DNA of 64,000 nucleotides, taken from Peromyscus leucopus. Lineage: Eukaryota; Chordata; Mammalia; Rodentia; Cricetidae. The notes below the pieces were generated by a model. The model was not told the origin of the DNA, made no database searches, and worked only from the letters and a program-made list of their open reading frames with translations. A program made the translations under genes and the position numbers. The stretch lies in assembly GCF_004664715.2 (NCBI RefSeq), contig NC_051074.1:20108558-20172557 (forward strand), in the 5' to 3' direction. Of the stretch, positions 22,086-32,650 are shown piece by piece (the stretch's first letter is position 1; every line of letters begins with the position of its first letter).

Positions 22086-23400
22086 ATTGTGTAATAAGAC
22101 AAGAAAAAGAAATAAAAGACTTAGATTAGAAAGAAGGAAAACTGTCCATATTTACACACAACAGTATTGTCTCTATAAAAAAAATCCTATGGATGTTAAA
22201 AAACTCTACAAATAACACATAGGCTCAAAAAGATTGCAGAATGTAAGGCAAATATTTTAAAATCAATTATAAATATATAATAACAATGTCCATGTATATA
22301 CTAAAATTAAAATTAAAATATAAATTCAATACCATTTATAATTGCACAAAGAAACTATGTAGCAATAAATATAATAAAATGCATGCAGTCTTTATATTTT
22401 GATAAGTAGCACATGTGAATAAAAGATGTCAAAGACCTAAAAAAAAGGAAAGACATACTGACCTTATTGGTCACTGGAATGAGAATACACAATAAAACAC
22501 TGTAATATATAGTAAATATGCCAACTATTTCTATATACAATATATTGAAAATGTTAATTCTTCAGGATTAATCTATATATTTAGTGTAATTTCTATTTAA
22601 AAAACTCAGTGAAACTTTTGTTGGATATAGACAAAAATCACTTAAAAGTTATATGGAAAGGCAAAGAAATTTGAATAATTAAGATAATTTAAAAAATAAA
22701 GAAACTGGGAGGAATCAATATAGTATATTTTAAGACATATAGCAACAAATATATGTCAGCATGCAAATAAATGAAATAAAATATGTAATCATGAAAGAGA
22801 CTCACCCATGCAATACAACTTATTTTTTACAGAGATGCCAAAGCAATACTATAGATGAAGGGTAGCCATTGACAACATGGTGCTGATGCTGACAACCTTG
22901 ACCTAATTGTTATTTTATATCAAAACCCCTCAAGATGGATAATAGAGTAAATATAAAGAGTGGATATGCAAAATATTAAGAAAAAAAGCATAAAAGAAAG
23001 TCTTCTTTGGATTTATCGGCTAGTCAGAGAGTTCTTTTATTTTATAAATGGAAAACTGAAAAAGAGATTTTTCAACATTAAAAATACTTATGTGTGAAAA
23101 GCATTGCTGAGTGACATAAAAATAGGTTCAACGTTCAGAGAAAAATATTTACAAATCCTATTGAACAAAGTGTTAGCGTCCGTTATAGATGTATACACAC
23201 ATATATCCCAAGATAAAAGGAAGCAGCCCGCTTGGAATGTGGTAAATGCTATGAAAAGATCCTTTAGTGAAAGGGAGGCACAGGTCAAATAAGCTTTCAA
23301 GCAGGTACGGCACACATAGGCATTAGAGAAATACAAACTTAAAACTTGGTAAGATATTGTTAATATCTGCCCAAACCCAATGATGGCAATTTTGCCTTTA

Positions 23401-24420
23401 CTGAGAAGGAAACGTAGTGTAGTTACTTTGGGGAAAGTTATGAATAGAGAGAAGCAAACAAAAAGCATAATTGAAAGGAAAATGACTGTAAGTTTTCTAA
23501 AATGGATGCACGAGGAAGTAGGTGCTACCAATGCTGTAAACACAAAGACTAATGTACCCAGGCTTCTATCAGAAACTTTTGAAAAACCCAGGACAAGAAG
23601 AAGCATCAAAATTGCTAGTTAGATTAAAAAAAAATTCTCAAAGGACCATCAAACTCTACCTGACTTTCCAACAGAAGTAATGGGAACAGATGAGATGAGG
23701 TCATCAACCAGAATGAAACGACATCATCAACCCGTCCAAAAGAGAATCCACTGAAAATTGTGAGAAATCTGTGGTAACATCAGCAAAACACCTAGCACAC
23801 CGAATTCAGCGAGAGGCGAAGGAGTCTTGCAATGTGCCTAAGAACAGAAGAGTAGTTTAATTATACAAGAGCCAATCACTATAACTCACCATGTCAGAAG
23901 CAAAAAGAGAAAAATCACCCATTTCAATAAATGAAATAAAAGCATTAAAAAAAACTGTAATAGCCATTCATGATAAAGAAACCCTTAGCCAAATAGAAAT
24001 AGAAGGAAACTTCTTTGCTCTGGCTACATCATCAGCAACAGAGCCTACAACGGGTGGGGACAAAACTGTGTGAAGTGCGGAGAGCATGATGAGGCTGGGA
24101 ATAGCACATTTTGCCGCCAAAGCTGTATTCATGGAGATTCTAGTTCAAGCCAACAAAAACCAGTGAAAGGTTAGCAGAAGTTGTCATTATCCGTAGACCG
24201 ATGGCACTGGAAAATCCAAAAGGCTCTCCAGACCCACTGTTAGAATCAGTGAATGCAGCTTTCTTGCCTCTAGAACAGTATAAAAGGTCACTGTGATGTT
24301 ATATGTAACTTATGCTTGGAAATAAAGGCTTTTCAATAGAGTCACAAAAGTCAAACTCCTAAAAATAAATCTCGTGAAGGATGTTTACGATCTCTACATG
24401 TGTATGAGTGTGGGCGTGTG
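23401..24420 (+). mobile_element. L1 ORF2 fragments (second, separate piece)
   Basis: Translated text at 23880-24020 gives a run like SEAKREKSPISINEIKALKK and then IHDKETLSQIEIEGNFF, the L1 ORF2 segment between the linker and the SIDAEKAFDK region. Near 24360 CTAAAAATAAATCTCGTGAA and GATGTTTACGATCTCTACA follow. Order repeats part of the preceding L1, so this is another copy or a rearranged one. 23401-23640 is uncertain. Confidence 0.6.
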
Positions 24421-24974
24421 TACATATGAACACACAAACACACATCATTTATAGAAAACAAGAAAAGGGGTCTGTCATCTTTACATATTGGAACACATAA
24501 TATTATAATGACACAAATATCCCTATCAATACAACCCCTTCAAAAATCTGTGTTTGTGATTTTTAAGTGAAAATTCAGAAGTTAACTCTAAATATAGGCA
24601 AACTATAAAGAGCCCAATCTTGACCAAGAAGCAGCTAAAACTATCATATTTTTTCTGATATAATGACTTTGGAAAACTGTTCACTGAATTATTTTAGGTT
24701 CTTGAGAGACACAGGACAAGCAGTGAGCTTATGTGTATGTGTGTGTGTGTGTGCGCGTATGTTTATCTGAACACACACATATAAATAAAGCTGAACAGTT
24801 GCATTTCCTAAAGCAGAGAAATCAATTCCAAGGTGTGTGCTTAACAGATGTGGACACCTGTGATCCTAGTCATTCAGTAGCCCACCTGGGAAATATATTT
24901 TGCAACCTCTCATCGAGCTCCAAGAGAAAGTAATGGTGATGCTAACATACAGCCTCTTTCGTGACCTGCTATTC
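24421..24974. other. Spacer with degenerate TG/CA tract
   Basis: A short (TG)n with GCGC interruption at about 24734-24758 and its CA counterpart 24771-24780. No gene recognised. Confidence 0.45.
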
Positions 24975-25175
24975 TTTGTACTTAACTTAGTTTTTATCAT
25001 GAAAGGATGTTGATTTTATCAAAGGCACACTCTCTATCCAGATGGCCGTTTTTTTATCCTTCATTATATTGACGTTCTTATTACTTTTACTGATTTGCAT
25101 ATGATGAACAGTCCTTGTATCTCTAGGATAAATCCAACTTGATTGCAGTTTATGATCACTTTTGATGTGCTGTCG
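24975..25175 (-). mobile_element. L1 RT-region fragment, inverted
   Basis: On the minus strand this reads through the L1 ORF2 RT region: AATCCAACTTGATTGCAGTT on the plus strand is the reverse of the conserved segment with TTGATCATGGTGTATGATC-type text, and TTGATTTTATCAAAGGC is the reverse of GCCTTTGATAAAATCAA. It directly adjoins a plus-strand L1 3' segment. Confidence 0.65.
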
Positions 25176-25583
25176 GACTCAAGAAAACTAAAAGAAAAAT
25201 AGACAAAGGGTATCACAGCAGACTAAACTCTGCCGCTATCCAAAGAAAACAGTCCAAAGAGTGAAAAGACAACCTGTAGAGGAAAAGAGACAGCCTGCCA
25301 GCTAGATTCCAAAGCTGAACAAAAAGGTAAGTTAATACAACGTGCAAACGTCCCCGAACATATACTTGTATCTTGTGGAGCAGACTTGGAGTTTATTGAG
25401 AAGAAAGCTTAACGTCAATTTGCACACGGAGAATAACAGAGTCACTTAGGAAGAGAGGCAAGCACACACTAGAGAGCACGAGCCCGGGCTTCTCATCAAA
25501 GAGTTAATTCAATACTTTGAATGGACACCTCCCCAAAGAAGAAACACCAAATATTTTAACTCAACTTTAAAAATTACATTTAT

Positions 25584-25750
25584 GCCGGGCGGTGGTGGCA
25601 CACACCTTTAATCCCAGCACTCGGGAGGCAGAGCCAGGCGGATCTCTGTGAGTTCGAGGCCAGCCTGGGCTACCAAGTGAGTTCTAAGAAAGGCGCAAAG
25701 CTACACAGAGAAACCCTATCTCGAAAAACCAAAAAAAAAAAAAAAAAAAA
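25584..25750 (+). mobile_element. Young B1 SINE with 12-bp target duplication
   Basis: Full-length B1 from GCCGGGCGGTGGTGGCACAC to a long A tail, including GGATCTCTGTGAGTTCGAGG and the cricetid-style GAAAGGCGCAAAGCTACACA. It is flanked by AATTACATTTAT at 25572-25583 and 25751-25762. Low divergence and an intact duplication mark a recent insertion. The host is the L1 at 25176-26640. Confidence 0.96.
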
Positions 25751-25762
25751 AATTACATTTAT

Positions 25763-25932
25763 CTATTTTCTGTGTGCATGTGCATATATGTGCTCATGCC
25801 ATGGACCAAGTACGGATGTTAAAAGACCTGAAGGAATTAGGTTTTTCCTTCTGCCACGTGAGTCCCAGATCAAACTCAGGTTTTCAAGTGTGGAAGCAAC
25901 TCCTTTACCAACTAAACCATCTTGCCATCCCA
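25763..25932 (-). mobile_element. B3/B2-type SINE
   Basis: Reversed B3: CATGTGCATATATGTGCTCA start, then CTTCTGCCACGTGAGTCCC, AGATCAAACTCAGGTTTTCA, AGCAACTCCTTTACCAACT and AACCATCTTGCCATCCC. It lies next to the downstream copy of the B1 target duplication, so the B1 landed at the SINE/L1 edge. Confidence 0.85.
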
Positions 25933-26640
25933 CAAATCCTCAGTATTATCAACCATAAGAAAAAACACAAATCAAAACTGCAATGAGATATCATCTTGCC
26001 CCAATTAGATTGGTCAGGGGAAAAGAACTTTACTCATGCACTGTGGGTGAGATATAAATCACACAGTGAGTAGAGTGAAGAGCATGGAGGTTCCTCCATA
26101 AGCTAAAATTAAGTAGCATAGCATCTTTCTATCCCATTTCAGGGGAAAGAGTCTTAAAATGAAATCAGAGTCTCAGAGACATAACTGCACACCCATGCCT
26201 ATGTACACTAGCCACAACAGTAAGATATGGGAGCAGACTAGGTGTCGGTCATAAGGTAAGAAAAATGTGCGAATGAATTGTAGAGATTTTTCAGCCACAA
26301 AGATGGGTGAATTCTGTCATTTGCTACAGATGGATGGAACCAGAGGACATGTGTTAAGTCAAACTGGCCATACACAGAAAGGAAGGTACTCTGTGTTCTT
26401 TCTCATAGGCAGAAGCTAAAGAAAGATGGTCTGAACGTAGAATAGGGATTATTAGGCCTTAGAAAACATGTCTGTGGGTTTGGAGGAGAGTAGAAGGAAG
26501 GAAGATGTATCTAATTGCCTGCATGATGGCCATATGTATTGAGATATCACACATAAATCCATTAATAGATATAATTATTACATGTTCCTCAAAGGCAAAA
26601 TAAAGTAATTCAAGAAATATTAATGACAGACATCGGAGCA

Positions 26641-27184
26641 CTTTTCAATTAAAGTAGGAAAATAGTCTATTTACCTTTGAAGGTGTAAAATATTTTGTTA
26701 TCCAAAGATAAGAAGCATCAGACAGAATTAATCCATGCGGGTAGTCATATAGTGGCTTCTAGTTCCTCTCAGAAAAGGCAGGTTATACATTATCAGTGCA
26801 TTCTAGGGAAGTGTTTTTGAGTCGGTAGTAGCTGTACTTCTTTTGTTCTGTCTTATGTCTCTTACATGCCTTACATTTCTTGGTAATACGATGTTTTGAA
26901 AGAAAGGAAGAAAGCTGAGATGCTGTTCCTCTCATTAGTGAAGAAGGCTGGAGTAGAAACGGAGGAGTTTGTTTTTCAGATCAAAAAGACACATTGTCGG
27001 GTTTCAGACTCAGGCTTTAAATACTCCCCGAATTAGTAGGGGTGCTCTCTAGTCAAAAATAGGAAGCTAGACTGAAGTTTGTGGGTGGTGGTTTTGAGGA
27101 AGTGGAAAGAGGAAATGAAGGAAAAAAAGATGCCTTCCTTCTGTTTTTGGTTAAGATTTTAAATAACACGTTACACAAGGACAG
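26641..27184. other. Unique sequence, nothing recognised
   Basis: No gene or repeat recognised between the L1 3' end and the nested B4. Confidence 0.45.
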
Positions 27185-27216
27185 GGGGAGATAGCTCAGT
27201 GAATTAACTTGCTCTG

Positions 27217-27954
27217 TGTCTCAGTTCGAGTTTCTTTTGCTATGAACAGTATGACCAAAAGCAACTTGGGTAGGAACCGGTTTATTTCATCTTACATTTC
27301 CAGGTAACCGTCCATCAATGAAGGAAGTCCAGGCAAGAACTCAGGCAGGACAGGAACCTGGAGGCAGGAGCTGATGCAGAGGCCATGGAGGGGAGCTGCT
27401 TACTGGCTTGCTCCTTATGGCTTGCTCAGTCTGCTTTCTTTTTTTTTTTTTTTTTTTTTTAATATGTCCTTATGATTTTATTTACTGTTTTATACTAGTT
27501 AAGTTTAACTTAGATAGATTCTAATATGGAAATAGAAAAAGGCATTCATGTGAACTTTCATTTATAATGGTAGGAAATAATTCGTGTTAGAATTATTTGT
27601 TTTCTTCCAAACCTTCTTGATCGATTCCTGGTCTTAGTTAAACTTAACTTATTTTTTTTTGTGTGTGTGTGATATATATTTTTTATTTTACAATACCATT
27701 CAGTTCTACATATCAGCCATGGGTTCCCCTATTCTCCCTCCTCCCACGCCCTCCCTCAGTCTGCTTTCTTATAGCGCCCAGGACCACCAGCCCATGAGCA
27801 GCGGCACCCACAGTGATCTGGGCTCTTCCATATCAATTATCCATCAAGAAAATGCACCATAGGCCAATTTGTGGGGGCATTTTCTCAGTTGAGGTTGCCT
27901 TTTCCAAAATGGCCCTGGCTTGTCCCCAGCTGGCACAAAACCAGCCAGCGCACA
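27217..27954 (-). mobile_element. ERVL-MaLR-type LTR, split by L1
   Basis: Read on plus it runs from TGTCTCAGTTCGAGTTTC through ATGACCAAAAGCAACTTGGG, GAACCTGGAGGCAGGAGCTG and, beyond the L1, CCCAGGACCACCAGCCCATG, GCATTTTCTCAGTTGAGGTT to CAGCCAGCGCACA. This is the reverse of the family at 6856-7228. The two halves join exactly if one copy of the 16-base L1 duplication and the insert are removed. Confidence 0.82.
27441..27754 (-). mobile_element. 5'-truncated L1 with apparent 3' transduction
   Basis: Flanked by the perfect 16-base duplication CTCAGTCTGCTTTCTT (27425-27440 and 27755-27770). On the minus strand: about 94 bases of L1 3'UTR end (27661-27754, with AATAAA at 27682-27687), the L1's own short A-tract (27652-27660), about 190 bases of non-L1 sequence (27461-27651) carrying its own AATAAA at 27477-27482, then a 20-base poly(A) (27441-27460). 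This order is the signature of L1 read-through transcription and 3' transduction. Confidence 0.8.
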
Positions 27955-28176
27955 GTGCAAATATGAGGACCTAAGGCCAACCCCTGGAGTGTCATCAAAG
28001 GGCTGGGGGTTGGGATGCGCTTCTCTTCCCAGTGCTGGACAGGCAGAAACAGGCAGGACCCTGGCCACCCAGCCCAGCCTACTTGGTGAGTCACAGGCCA
28101 GTGAGAGAGGCTGCCTCAGAATAAACAAGGAAAAGGTGGCTGTCACCTGAGGAACGACATGCCAGGTTAGCCTCTG

Positions 28177-28177
<1 letters not shown>

Positions 28178-28232
<55 letters not shown>

Positions 28233-28260
28233 GCACACGCACGCATGCACACACACACAC
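28178..28260. repeat. (CA)n microsatellite with CG interruptions
   Basis: Pure CA to about 28224, then CACG/CGCA interrupted repeat to 28260. It is the expanded tail of the B4 at 27185-28177. Confidence 0.97.
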
Positions 28261-29852
28261 ATTTTGTTGGAAAGTAAGAAGCACAGGGAGGAATTAAAGC
28301 TATGACAATTGTCCCTGACGACCCAGTAAAATCTTCTCTGGATGGCCTCTTCTGAGAGTTAATTTTCTGGGTTCAGATTTAAGACTCTGGTGTATTATAT
28401 CAAGCTTCCAACTTTCCCATTGTTCTGGAGCATTTGTCTGGGTTATTTTCTTATGGTTAGTGGTTTTCAGTTCCCCATGGAACTACCTGTGTGAACTTTT
28501 AGAAGCACAGAAACCTGGTTCCTCTTCCAGGCCTCAGGAGCCCCAGACAATGGGATCCCTTATGGGTTTTTACAGCTGATCTGGGGACCGGTTTGAATAA
28601 CAGCATTTTGACTGCAACATGCATGTACCATTTGCAGAGATCTGGTCCCACTATGACTGGACATTTCTATCGTTCTCTTCTTTTGAAGGGATGATGCTGT
28701 CTGTCTTCCTGAGTGATGTCCCTTACAGAGGCATCTCTGATTACATCCTGAGAATCTATCCTTGAAGGAAAAAAAAATGTTTGTTCAGTTTGACTGGAGG
28801 CTTTTGTTTGCCCGTGTATCTTTTAGAATTTCTTTCCAAGGATTCGAGTACGCACTGAGCACAAGACACCATGCTTTCCTTCACCATCAGGAAATAACAG
28901 TAAATAGTATAGCTGTGAAGCATTATGACCAGTTCTATTATGTTGACATTTTCGTTTCTTTGATTCTCACTTAGGCTGAACCATTTTTCATCAGTGAATC
29001 GCTTCTTCATATCAGATAATTTGCTTTTATATAGAATAAGGATTAAGAAAACATCCAAAATTTCATGGGGGAAATGAAAACGACTTGGTATTCAGTGTTC
29101 TAAATCAAGAACAAATACAGTCTAAGGAGTTTTCACTGAGAAATCTCTAGAGTTATCATGAAATAAAGCAAGTAGAAAAAATTAAGTGCCCAAGGAAAAA
29201 CAAGATGATGTTTATGTCTTTCTAGCATGTTTAACTTTGGCTCTTCACCTTAAATAATACTTTGTGTTGTCTATGAATCCAGTAAATGCATATGTGGACC
29301 ATTGTTTCCACAACTGTCGAAGGGTTGTCAAGAGCTGCATCAGATGAAGTTGCAACAGGAAGCATGAAAAATGTGAGGGGGCCTTTTTGTTTGTTTGTTT
29401 TGTTTTTGCAAAGGACAAACCTAAAAGATGTGGGTGGCCAGAAGGGAAGCTCAAGGCTGGAACAAACAAGTCTTAGGTCTCTAGTGCTGAGACCATGGGC
29501 TGTGCAGGCTGCACCATGATAGACCAGCCTCCTCTGGTGGAAGGATTTGGCCAGCCTAGAGACACGTCATTGTGGAGAGCACTGGGACATAGGTTCCCTG
29601 ATAACAGGGTCCTCCAGGGTTTGGTCCCACTTCATATTTTGACCACAGTTCCAATCATTCTGTTTCCACATCTTTGTATTTCACATTCCTCATGTCATTG
29701 GAGTGTTGTTCAGATGTGACAGCCTCAGAAGCCCCTCCTAACAGAAACAAAAGGCCTGTCCAATCACTCCCAACTCCTTATCAGTCCCCACTCACTGCCA
29801 TCTGGTAACAAGCCTGGGTTAAACTCTAGTGAGGGCCTAAGGGCATCATAAT
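28261..29852. other. Unique sequence with a MER5A remnant
   Basis: Apart from 28455-28610 no repeat recognised. Frames at 28756-29058 (minus, 100 codons) and 29286-29519 lack a recognisable domain. Confidence 0.45.
28455..28610 (+). mobile_element. MER5A-like hAT-Charlie remnant
   Basis: GTGGTTTTCAGTTCCC at the start, GAACTACCTGTGTGAACTTT, CCTGGTTCCTCTTCCAGGCC and CTGATCTGGGGACCGGTTTG follow the MER5A order (GTGGTTCTCAA..TCACCTGG..AGATTGCTGGGCC..GGGGACC). Ancient non-autonomous DNA transposon. Confidence 0.55.
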
Positions 29853-30204
29853 TGTAGTTGAAGTTTTCCTGTGTCCACCCAGCTCCTGCACCCTTGTGTT
29901 TCTGTAGCTGCTAATATTATTAAACACACACAGGCTAATATTATTTAAAACTGCTTGGCCATTAGCTCAAGCCTACCACTAACTAGCTGTTACACTTACA
30001 CTCAGCCCATTTCTGTTACTCTAGATGTTGCCACGTATTCCGTGGCTTTACCTGTGTGCCTGTTACATGCTGCTCCCTGGATAGCGGGCTGGCCTCTCCT
30101 GACTCAGCCTTCCTCTTCCCACAATTCGCTTCCCGCCTATACTTCCTGCTTGACTACTGGCCCATCAGCATGTTATTTATATAGATAGAGTGATATCCAC
30201 AGCA
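29853..30204 (-). mobile_element. ERVK-type solo LTR with perfect 6-bp target duplication
   Basis: TGTAGTTGAAG to ATATCCACAGCA, flanked by CATAAT at 29847-29852 and 30205-30210. On the minus strand it carries a TATAAATAA box (30173-30181) and the motif AGCTAGTTAG..CTTGAGCTAATGGCC. The same family is at 60996-61378 and at the left edge of the window. No internal sequence adjoins, so it is solo. Confidence 0.9.
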
Positions 30205-30639
30205 CATAATAACATAGCATCACAGTATGTGATGGTCACATGGGGAACCCTGGTTTTCTGTAACCAACCACTCCTTTAGCATACCCTGCCCTCTGAGCAT
30301 AGCATTGGACTCTTCAGCAGTACAGTCACGACCCAGTGGCCCCATGTAGGCCCCATCTTGAAATGTTCTGCCACCTCAATATCATCACCCTAGGGACCAA
30401 GAATCCAATGCATGAAGCTATGGAGGACAGGCCACCTGCAAATGACACACCCCTTGCTGCCGTGAAAGATCTTAAATCTCCGACCAACCTAAACCTCCGC
30501 AGAATCTCACTCACTTGTACCTGCAGTTGATTTTCTTTGGCTCTAATGCTTTGGATGTGTGGGTTTCTACTGTCTCTTGACTATTTTAAGTCTCCACTAG
30601 CCCCCGGCTGTCTCCAGCACCTGTAACACTCAACCCTGA
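30205..30639. other. Unique sequence, nothing recognised
   Basis: No gene or repeat recognised; overlapping antisense frames at 30326-30530 are not supported. Confidence 0.4.
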
Positions 30640-31170
30640 TCCCTCACCTGTCTGCACTCCTTTTATTTATTTTTTCAATCTCAGCTTAAAGATTGTCTTC
30701 AGGAACAGTTTTGCTAGGCCTCTAGTCTAATTGGAACCTTCTAGAAAAAAATTATGAGGTCACTACAATTTTACTTCTTAAGATTTTTATAACTGGGCAT
30801 GGGGCTGTAACTCAGTCAGCAGAGTGTTGGCCTAGCATGCCCCCAGCCCTGGGTTTGGTCTCCAGCATCATACCCACTGGGTAGGGTGGTGCATACCCGC
30901 CACCCAGTACATGAGAGGCAGATGCAGGAGGTTCAGAAGTTCAAGGCTGTTCTCAGTCACCTGTAGAGTTTGAGGCCAATCTGGGCTACAATAAACCTTG
31001 TCTCAAAAAGAAAAAAGAAAAAAACAACGATATTTTTTAGTGCAGTTCTATCATTATTCATGAGACATCATTCTTCCCCTTTAGTGTGTCAGATCCATGG
31101 AAGTGAGACTGTGTGTCTTTTTTGCTGTGTCTCCAATAGGTAATACTAGGTTTGACATGCACTGACTTAA
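30640..31170 (+). mobile_element. L2 LINE 3' remnant, split by B4
   Basis: Left part: ATCCCTCACCTGTCTGCACTCC, AATCTCAGCTTAAAGATTGTC, TTCAGGAACAGTTTTGCTAGG follows the L2 3' region (CTCAGCTCAAATGTC..CCTCCTCCAGGAAGCC). Right part after the B4: TCCATGGAAGTGAGACTGTGT, TTTTGCTGTGTCTCCAATAG matches the L2 tail. Diverged by mammalian-ancestor age. Confidence 0.5.
30796..31026 (+). mobile_element. B4 SINE
   Basis: ID-like head GGGGCTGTAACTCAGTCAGC and GTTGGCCTAGCATGCCCCCA, then a B1-like body (GAGAGGCAGATGCAGGAGGT, AGTTTGAGGCCAATCTGGGC, AACCTTGTCTCAAAAAG) with an A-rich tail. It lies inside the L2 remnant. Confidence 0.88.
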
Positions 31171-32329
31171 TTTTAGTGCTTTGTTTATTGTTAATTACCA
31201 TTATTTATGTGTTGAAGTCCTTACCTTGAACGTTGCAGTATGTGAAAGCGGCATTTAGAACTCAAGCTAGTAGGTGAACCGTTTGTTTCCTAACATTGCC
31301 TCTTATTGCTAAAACCTAGTAAAAACACTTTCATATTCATGTATCACTCCTGACGGGAAATTTGCTCTTCCTGTCTGTTGACTCTTAGCTCTAGGAGGAG
31401 GAGAGGTTGAGCACAGTCAGGCTCCCACACAAAATGAAGGCCTCTCAGATGGAGCAATATTATTTTTTCTTATGGCATCTTTTGTCATGGAAGTGTCAAG
31501 AGGGTAGCATCAGGCAATTTTCCTAGCTGAAGTGGGGTCCTGAACTTTATAGACAGTGAGAATGAGTCCTAAGACTTCTGGGAACCAAAAGCTTAGAAGG
31601 AGGCAGATGCTTCTTTGGAAATTGCTGTGGTGCGCTGATGTTGCTGGCGTTTTAAAGCCTGAGCCATCCTCACATATGAATGCACAACATGCCCAGCACA
31701 CCAGCCCTCTCTGGGTGGTGCCGTAGATTTTTTTTCCAAAAATCTACACAGGTGCAGCCAGGAGGTAGGGACCATCAGATGAGGTGTGAACACCATGCAG
31801 CATCTGTTGCGTGTGTTCACGGTGATGTTTCCTTAACGCTGAAACAAAGTACAGAAAAATGTCAAAAACCTTTCTTTATGCTCTGTGGGCTGTTTTGCGA
31901 AGAAAGCCTGTCCCTGCAGAGATGGGCCTTAAATATTTCATCTCCCCGTTCTCCCTTCGTCTTCTCCAACATCACTTTTGCTCCATTCCATTTTGCTCTT
32001 GTCACTCTGACTGATCGCCTAGCTCACTTTTATGATAGACCTTTAGATACACTATTTAAATTCATCCCGAAGGGCATCAGCTGTCCTGCCTTCAGGAAAC
32101 AACAAATAACCCAGGCAGTTCCTGGATAACTTAAGAGCAAAGCACAATTAAATTTTAAAGTAGCTCTCTTGTGGGCCTGAATATTCTCCGCGCCTGAGAG
32201 TTTTGCCCTCTCTACCAGCATTTCCTGAAATGGTATTTTGAAGGATGCTAACAGGAGTGTGGTTCCCTGCACAAGCTCAAGTCGGCCTGAAGTCCAGCGT
32301 AGATGCAGGAGGAGCAGGAGGAGCGCTCC
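31171..32329. other. Unique sequence, nothing recognised
   Basis: No repeat recognised. The 149-codon frame at 31680-32129 has no domain I know and overlaps antisense frames, so it is not called. Confidence 0.45.
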
Positions 32330-32488
32330 AGGCCCCACCCCTTGCTGAGAAGCTATTGGCAGTTGATGGCTGCTAAGAAGGGGAGACTCGTGCTGTCAGA
32401 GCATGGCCACTGGAAGGTTTCCCGTGCTGTCCTAGAAGGCCCCACCTCCATGCACACATGGAGAGCACTAATTGGACTTAATGGGTTA

Positions 32489-32526
<38 letters not shown>

Positions 32527-32650
32527 AGGAAGACACAAAGTTGAGAGGGGGCAGTGTTACGGGCTATGGGGGGGGAGTATGTACAATCTTATTTCATTGT
32601 GTATATGTTTGAAATTCTCAGAGAAGAAGCAGTTATTTTCCAGAAGAGTC
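32330..32650 (+). mobile_element. L1 (Lx-type) 3'UTR, 5'-truncated
   Basis: CCACCCCTTGCTGAGAAGCT, TTGGCAGTTGATGGCTGCTA, GGAGAGCACTAATTGGACTT, AATGGGTTATC then a CA run, AAGACACAAAGTTGAGAGG and TTGAAATTCTCAGAGAAG follow the Lx 3'UTR in order, as at 7229-7432 and 12870-13110. Confidence 0.8.
32490..32524. repeat. (CA)n microsatellite
   Basis: Pure CA run of about 17 units, occupying the usual A-rich site in the L1 3'UTR. Confidence 0.97.

Larger units (their letters stand above)
20263..23400 (+). mobile_element. Ancient L1 ORF2 fragment, interrupted by B2 and LTR
   Basis: Endonuclease-to-RT text is recognisable at 20400-20720 (AAACACACACTCTTTTCACG, GAGAGGAAAATTTATATCAT) and at 21440-21500 (CATGATTATACCAATCAATG, CAGAAAAGATATTTGAGAAA, the SIDAEKAFDK region). 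After the LTR come RT-domain text at 22085-22200 and C-terminal text near 23100-23160 (AGAGAAAAATATTTACAAAT) to GAGAAATACAAACTTAAAAC near 23325. Heavily mutated, AT-rich, no coding capacity. Confidence 0.7.
25176..26640 (+). mobile_element. L1 ORF2 C-terminus and 3' end, split by B1 and B3
   Basis: Opens with AAAATAGACAAAGGGTATCA and GAGTGAAAAGACAACCTGTA, continues before the B1 with TGAATGGACACCTCCCCAAA, and after the B3 with ACAAATCAAAACTGCAATGA, GAGATATCATCTTGCCCC and the 3' part TGGATGGAACCAGAGGACAT. Ends in AAAATAAAGTAATTCAAG near 26600. No intact frame. Confidence 0.75.
27185..28177 (+). mobile_element. B4 SINE split by a nested LTR and L1
   Basis: The 5' piece (27185-27216, AGATAGCTCAGTGAATTAACT) is a tRNA-like SINE head cut off after about 32 bases. 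The rest resumes at 27955 with AATATGAGGACCTAAGGCCA, TGGACAGGCAGAAACAGGCA, AGCCTACTTGGTGAGTCACA, GTGAGAGAGGCTGCCTCAGA and GTTAGCCTCTGGC, then a CA tail. This is one B4 interrupted by 738 bases of LTR plus L1. Confidence 0.8.

Noticed and set aside
23088..23609. 173-codon minus-strand frame
   Set aside because: It is the antisense of decayed L1 sequence or its junction; hydrophobic composition comes from AT-rich antisense.
31680..32129. 149-codon plus-strand frame
   Set aside because: No domain recognised and overlapping antisense frames; no splice or promoter context.
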